Shown here piece by piece: positions 59,295 through 64,000 of a DNA stretch of 64,000 bases; positions within the stretch are counted from its first letter, which is position 1, and every line of letters begins with the position of its first letter. The position numbers and the translations under genes are program-made. The notes beneath the pieces are model-generated. The model saw nothing but the letters and a program-made list of their open reading frames with translations. It did not search any database and was not told the DNA's origin. The DNA is from Janibacter endophyticus (lineage in GTDB: Bacteria > Actinomycetota > Actinomycetes > Actinomycetales > Dermatophilaceae): contig NZ_JAFEJG010000004.1 of assembly GCF_016888335.1 (NCBI RefSeq), positions 2,046,001 to 2,110,000 of the forward strand, written 5' to 3'.

Positions 59295-60743
59295 TCAGGG
59301 CAGGCGGTACGCGCTGGCCACACCGTGCCGGGCATCGCCGATCTTGTGCACGCGGACGGCGTTCGTCGAGCCGGGGATCCCGGGCGGTGAGCCGGCGACG
59401 ATGACGACCTTGTCCCCCTCAATCACGCGGTCGGCGTCGAGCAGGATCTCGTCGACCATCATCGCGTACTGGTCGGTGCTCGTGACCTCCGGCGTCAGGA
59501 AGGTCTCGATCCCCCACACGAGCGCGAGCTGCGAACGGACGTGCTGGGTCGGGCTGAAGGCGAGCATCGGCAGGCGCGGTCGCAGCTGGGCCAGCCGTCG
59601 GGCCACCCCTCCCGTCTGGGTGAAGGCGATGAGGTACTTCACACCGAGCTGGTCCCCGATCTCTGCCGCAGCGCGGGTGATCACCGCGCCCTGCGTCGTG
59701 CCGGTGCCGCCGTCGACGGCGTCGATGCGCTCGAGCCCGTTGGCCTCGGTGCTCTCGATGATCCGGGACATGACCTTGACCGCCTCGATGGGGAACTTCC
59801 CCGCGGCGGTCTCGCCGGAGAGCATCAGCGCGTCGGCACCGTCGAGCACGGCGTTCGCGGCATCGGATGCCTCGGCCCGGGTGGGCCGGCTGTTGTCCAT
59901 CATCGACTCGAGCACCTGCGTGGCGACGATGACCGGCTTGGCCTTGCGGCGGGCCATCTCGATCGCCCGCTTCTGGACAACCGGCACCTCCTCGAGCGGC
60001 ATCTCGACGCCGAGGTCGCCGCGGGCCACCATGATCCCGTCGAAGGCGTCGATGATCGCCTCGAGCTCCTGCACGGCCTGCGGCTTCTCGATCTTGGCGA
60101 TGACGGGCAGTCGCTGGCCCTCCTCGTCCATGATCCGGTGGACCCGCTCGACGTCCTTGGCGGAGCGCACGAAGCTCAGGGCGATGAAGTCGACGCCCAG
60201 GCCGATGGCCCAGCGCAGGTCCGCCTCGTCCTTCTCCGAGAGCGCCGGAACCGACACGGGCACGCCCGGGAGGTTGATCCCCTTGTTGTTGGACAGGGGC
60301 CCGCCGTAGATGACGACGCAGCGGACCTCGGTGTCCGTGACGTCGTGGACCGAGAGACTGATCTTGCCGTCGTCGATGAGGATGCGGTCCCCCGCGCTGA
60401 CGTCACGGGTCAGCCCCTTGTAGGTCGTCCCGACGGTCTTCTGGTCACCCTCGACATCCCGCGTCGTGATGGTGAAGTGGTCGCCCGCCTTGAGCAGGAT
60501 CGGCCCGTCCTTGAAGCGGCCGGTGCGGATCTTGGGGCCCTGGAGGTCGACGAGCGTGCCGACGGCCCGACCCATCGCGTCGCCGGCCTCCCGGACGGCC
60601 CGGTAGTTCGCCTCGTGGAAGGGGTAGTCGCCGTGGGAGAGGTTGAAGCGGGCGAGGTCCATGCCCGCGGCGACGAGCTCTTGGATGTTCTGGGGGGTGG
60701 AGGTCGACGGACCGAGGGTGCAGACGATCTTCGCGCGACGCAT
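59295..60743 (-). CDS. pyk: Pyruvate kinase
   Basis: A 482-residue glycolytic enzyme making pyruvate and ATP from phosphoenolpyruvate. [20 protein letters not shown] opens the barrel; NLSHGDY, the metal site [17 protein letters not shown] and [24 protein letters not shown] are intact. The ATG at 60743 lies 7 nt after TAGGAT; GGAGGTC sits in that gap. An ATG three codons upstream (60752) overlaps the -10 and is less likely. Confidence 0.97.
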   Translation of the reverse strand: MRRAKIVCTLGPSTSTPQNIQELVAAGMDLARFNLSHGDYPFHEANYRAVREAGDAMGRAVGTLVDLQGPKIRTGRFKDGPILLKAGDHFTITTRDVEGDQKTVGTTYKGLTRDVSAGDRILIDDGKISLSVHDVTDTEVRCVVIYGGPLSNNKGINLPGVPVSVPALSEKDEADLRWAIGLGVDFIALSFVRSAKDVERVHRIMDEEGQRLPVIAKIEKPQAVQELEAIIDAFDGIMVARGDLGVEMPLEEVPVVQKRAIEMARRKAKPVIVATQVLESMMDNSRPTRAEASDAANAVLDGADALMLSGETAAGKFPIEAVKVMSRIIESTEANGLERIDAVDGGTGTTQGAVITRAAAEIGDQLGVKYLIAFTQTGGVARRLAQLRPRLPMLAFSPTQHVRSQLALVWGIETFLTPEVTSTDQYAMMVDEILLDADRVIEGDKVVIVAGSPPGIPGSTNAVRVHKIGDARHGVASAYRLP

Positions 60744-60750
60744 GACCTCC

Positions 60751-60756
60751 ATCCTA
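60751..60756 (-). promoter_or_regulatory. -10 hexamer of pyk, leaderless or very short leader
   Basis: TAGGAT ends 7 nt before the ATG at 60743. The same layout, with a purine-rich GGAGG inside the gap, is seen at uvrA. Confidence 0.5.
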
Positions 60757-60791
60757 CGGACCGCCGAGGGGTGGTCGTGACGCTAGACACA

Positions 60792-60829
60792 GGCGAAGGG
60801 GGAGCCGACGGGTCGGCTCCCCCTTCGCC
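60792..60829 (-). terminator. gltBD operon terminator
   Basis: A perfect 18-bp inverted repeat, left arm GGCGAAGGGGGAGCCGAC, separated by two bases from its complement. It lies 6 nt after the gltD stop. The outer stem is an inverted pair of the CGAAGGGG octamer. Confidence 0.85.
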
Positions 60830-60835
60830 CGTGGC

Positions 60836-62285
60836 TCAGGCGGTGAGCGGACGGTCCCCCGGGTTGACGGGGCGGGGCAGCTTGGACTCGCCCATGAGGT
60901 ACTTGTCGACCCCCTGGGCCGCGGCGCGGCCCTCGGCGATCGCCCAGACGATGAGCGACTGTCCCCGGCCTGCGTCGCCGGCGACGAAGACGCCGGGGAC
61001 GCTGCTCATGTAGTCGTTGTCGCGCACGACGTTGGAGCGCTCGTCGCGCTCGACGCCGAGCTGCTCGACGACCCCTTCGCCCTCCGGGCCGAGGAAGCCC
61101 ATGGCGAGGAGGATGAGCTGCGCGGGCAGCTCGCGCTCGGTGCCCTCGACCGGGGTGAAGCCCTGCTCCCCCAGCTCGACCTCGGTGAGCCGCAGGCCGG
61201 CGACCTTGCCGTCCTCGTCGCCGACGATCTCGGTCGTCGACACGGCGTAGACGCGGTCACCACCCTCCTCGTGCGCAGAGGCGACGCGGAAGATCATCGG
61301 GTAGGTCGGCCACGGGTGCTGGGCCGAGCGGTCGGCGCCGGGCTGCGGCATGATCTCCAGGCTCGTCACCGAGCGGGCACCCTGGCGGATCGAGGTGCCG
61401 ATGCAGTCGGCGCCGGTGTCGCCGCCGCCGATGATGATGACGTCCTTGCCGGTCGCGGTGATCTGGCCCTCGACCTCCTCGCCGACCGAGACCCGGTTGG
61501 CGTCGGGCAGGAAGTCCATCGCCTGGACGACACCGTCGAGCTCGCGCCCCGGGACGGGCAGGTCACGCGGGACGGTCGCGCCGATGGCGAGGACCACCGC
61601 GTCGTAACGGTCGCGGAGCTGCTGGCCCGTCACCTCGGTGCCGACGTCGACGCCGGAGCGGAAGCGGGTGCCCTCGGAGCGCATCTGCGCGAGCCGACGG
61701 TCGAGGATCCGCTTCTCCATCTTGAACTCGGGGATGCCGTAGCGCAGCAGCCCGCCCGGCTTGTCCGCCCGCTCGTACACGGCGACGGTGTGGCCCGCGC
61801 GGGTCAGCTGCTGGGCGGCGGCCAGGCCGGCCGGCCCGGAGCCGACGACCGCGACCGTCCTGCCGGTGAGCCACTCGGGGATCTGCGGCGGCACGTCGCC
61901 GCGGCCGAAGGCCTCCTCGACGGTGGTCACCTCGACCTGCTTGATCGTCACGGCCGGCTGGTTGATGCCGAGGACGCACGCGGTCTCGCACGGCGCCGGG
62001 CAGAGCCGACCGGTGAACTCGGGGAAGTTGTTCGTCGCGTGCAGCCGCTCGATCGCGTCGTGCCAGTCGCCCTTCCACGCGAGGGTGTTCCACTCGGGGA
62101 TGAGGTTGCCGAGCGGGCAGCCGGAGTGGCAGAAGGGGATGCCGCAGTCCATGCAGCGGCCGGCCTGACGCTGGAGCTGGCCGAGCTCCTGCTCCTCGTA
62201 GACCTCCTTCCAGTCCTTGATCCGGACCTCGACGGGACGCCGCTGGGGCAGCTCGCGCTCGCGGTGCTTGAGAAAGCCTTGGGGG

Positions 62286-62293
<8 letters not shown>
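60836..62293 (-). CDS. gltD: Glutamate synthase (NADPH) small subunit
   Basis: A 485-residue iron-sulfur flavoprotein that passes electrons from NADPH to the large subunit. N-terminal [4Fe-4S] cysteines are in [17 protein letters not shown] and [16 protein letters not shown] site [20 protein letters not shown] site [14 protein letters not shown]-terminal FAD loop [17 protein letters not shown]. The GTG at 62293 matches the family N-terminus ([11 protein letters not shown]) and overlaps the gltB stop by 8 nt. Confidence 0.96.

Positions 62294-64000
<1,707 letters not shown>

Overview
The window is very GC-rich, and its gene order and gene content are those of a high-GC Gram-positive (Actinomycetota). 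I infer the order Micrococcales, perhaps Intrasporangiaceae. Evidence: RbpA, WhiA, OpcA, an ANTAR regulator of the PdtaR type and a CoaE-GrpB fusion are all present; GTG starts are common; and many starts sit 6-8 nt behind a TANNNT hexamer, as in leaderless actinobacterial genes. Much of the order matches the Rv1420-Rv1461 and Rv1617-Rv1638 blocks I know from Mycobacterium tuberculosis. There is one tRNA, no rRNA, no CRISPR array and no recognisable insertion sequence. No gene-free stretch exceeds 300 bases.

Layout. 1-2020: end of the suf Fe-S assembly operon (sufB partial, sufR). 2110-5580: a two-gene ABC exporter, then heme A synthase (ctaA) and, convergently, protoheme farnesyltransferase (ctaB). 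5713-14128: a six-gene pentose-phosphate operon tkt-tal-pgi-zwf-opcA-pgl joined by short overlaps. 14138-17875: rbpA, secG and the lower-glycolysis run gap-pgk-tpiA on the minus strand. 17993-22850: whiA-yvcK-rapZ-uvrC. 22881-24113: a compact unit, one gene with an AbiEi-like winged helix and a nuclease-like C-terminus, bounded by inverted pairs of palindromes. 24112-24540: a Rieske-type lipoprotein. 24722-30377: the complete branched-chain amino-acid ABC importer livKHMGF. 30448-41744: uvrA, a metallo-beta-lactamase-fold protein, an EamA transporter, terC behind a candidate Mn riboswitch, uvrB, coaE and rpsA.

41917-54454 carries a methyltransferase and then an 11.7-kb surface-glycan island placed between rpsA and polA, genes that are near neighbours in other actinobacteria. 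It holds a DUF3068 membrane protein, an acyltransferase-3, a 2-oxoglutarate oxygenase, a glycosyltransferase/methyltransferase fusion, two large GT-C-like membrane proteins, a GT4, a 46-residue DUF2613-like protein, a second methyltransferase and a flippase. The octamer CGAAGGGG/CCCCTTCG, which I counted about forty times elsewhere, is absent here, so the island is probably acquired. 54467-64000: polA, a thioesterase, a DUF554 protein, pdtaR, tRNA-Leu(CAA), pyk and the glutamate synthase genes gltD and gltB (partial).

The most notable signals are the palindrome-bounded nuclease cassette, the overrepresented octamer that also forms the stem base of three terminators (a pattern like DNA uptake sequences), and the glycan island.
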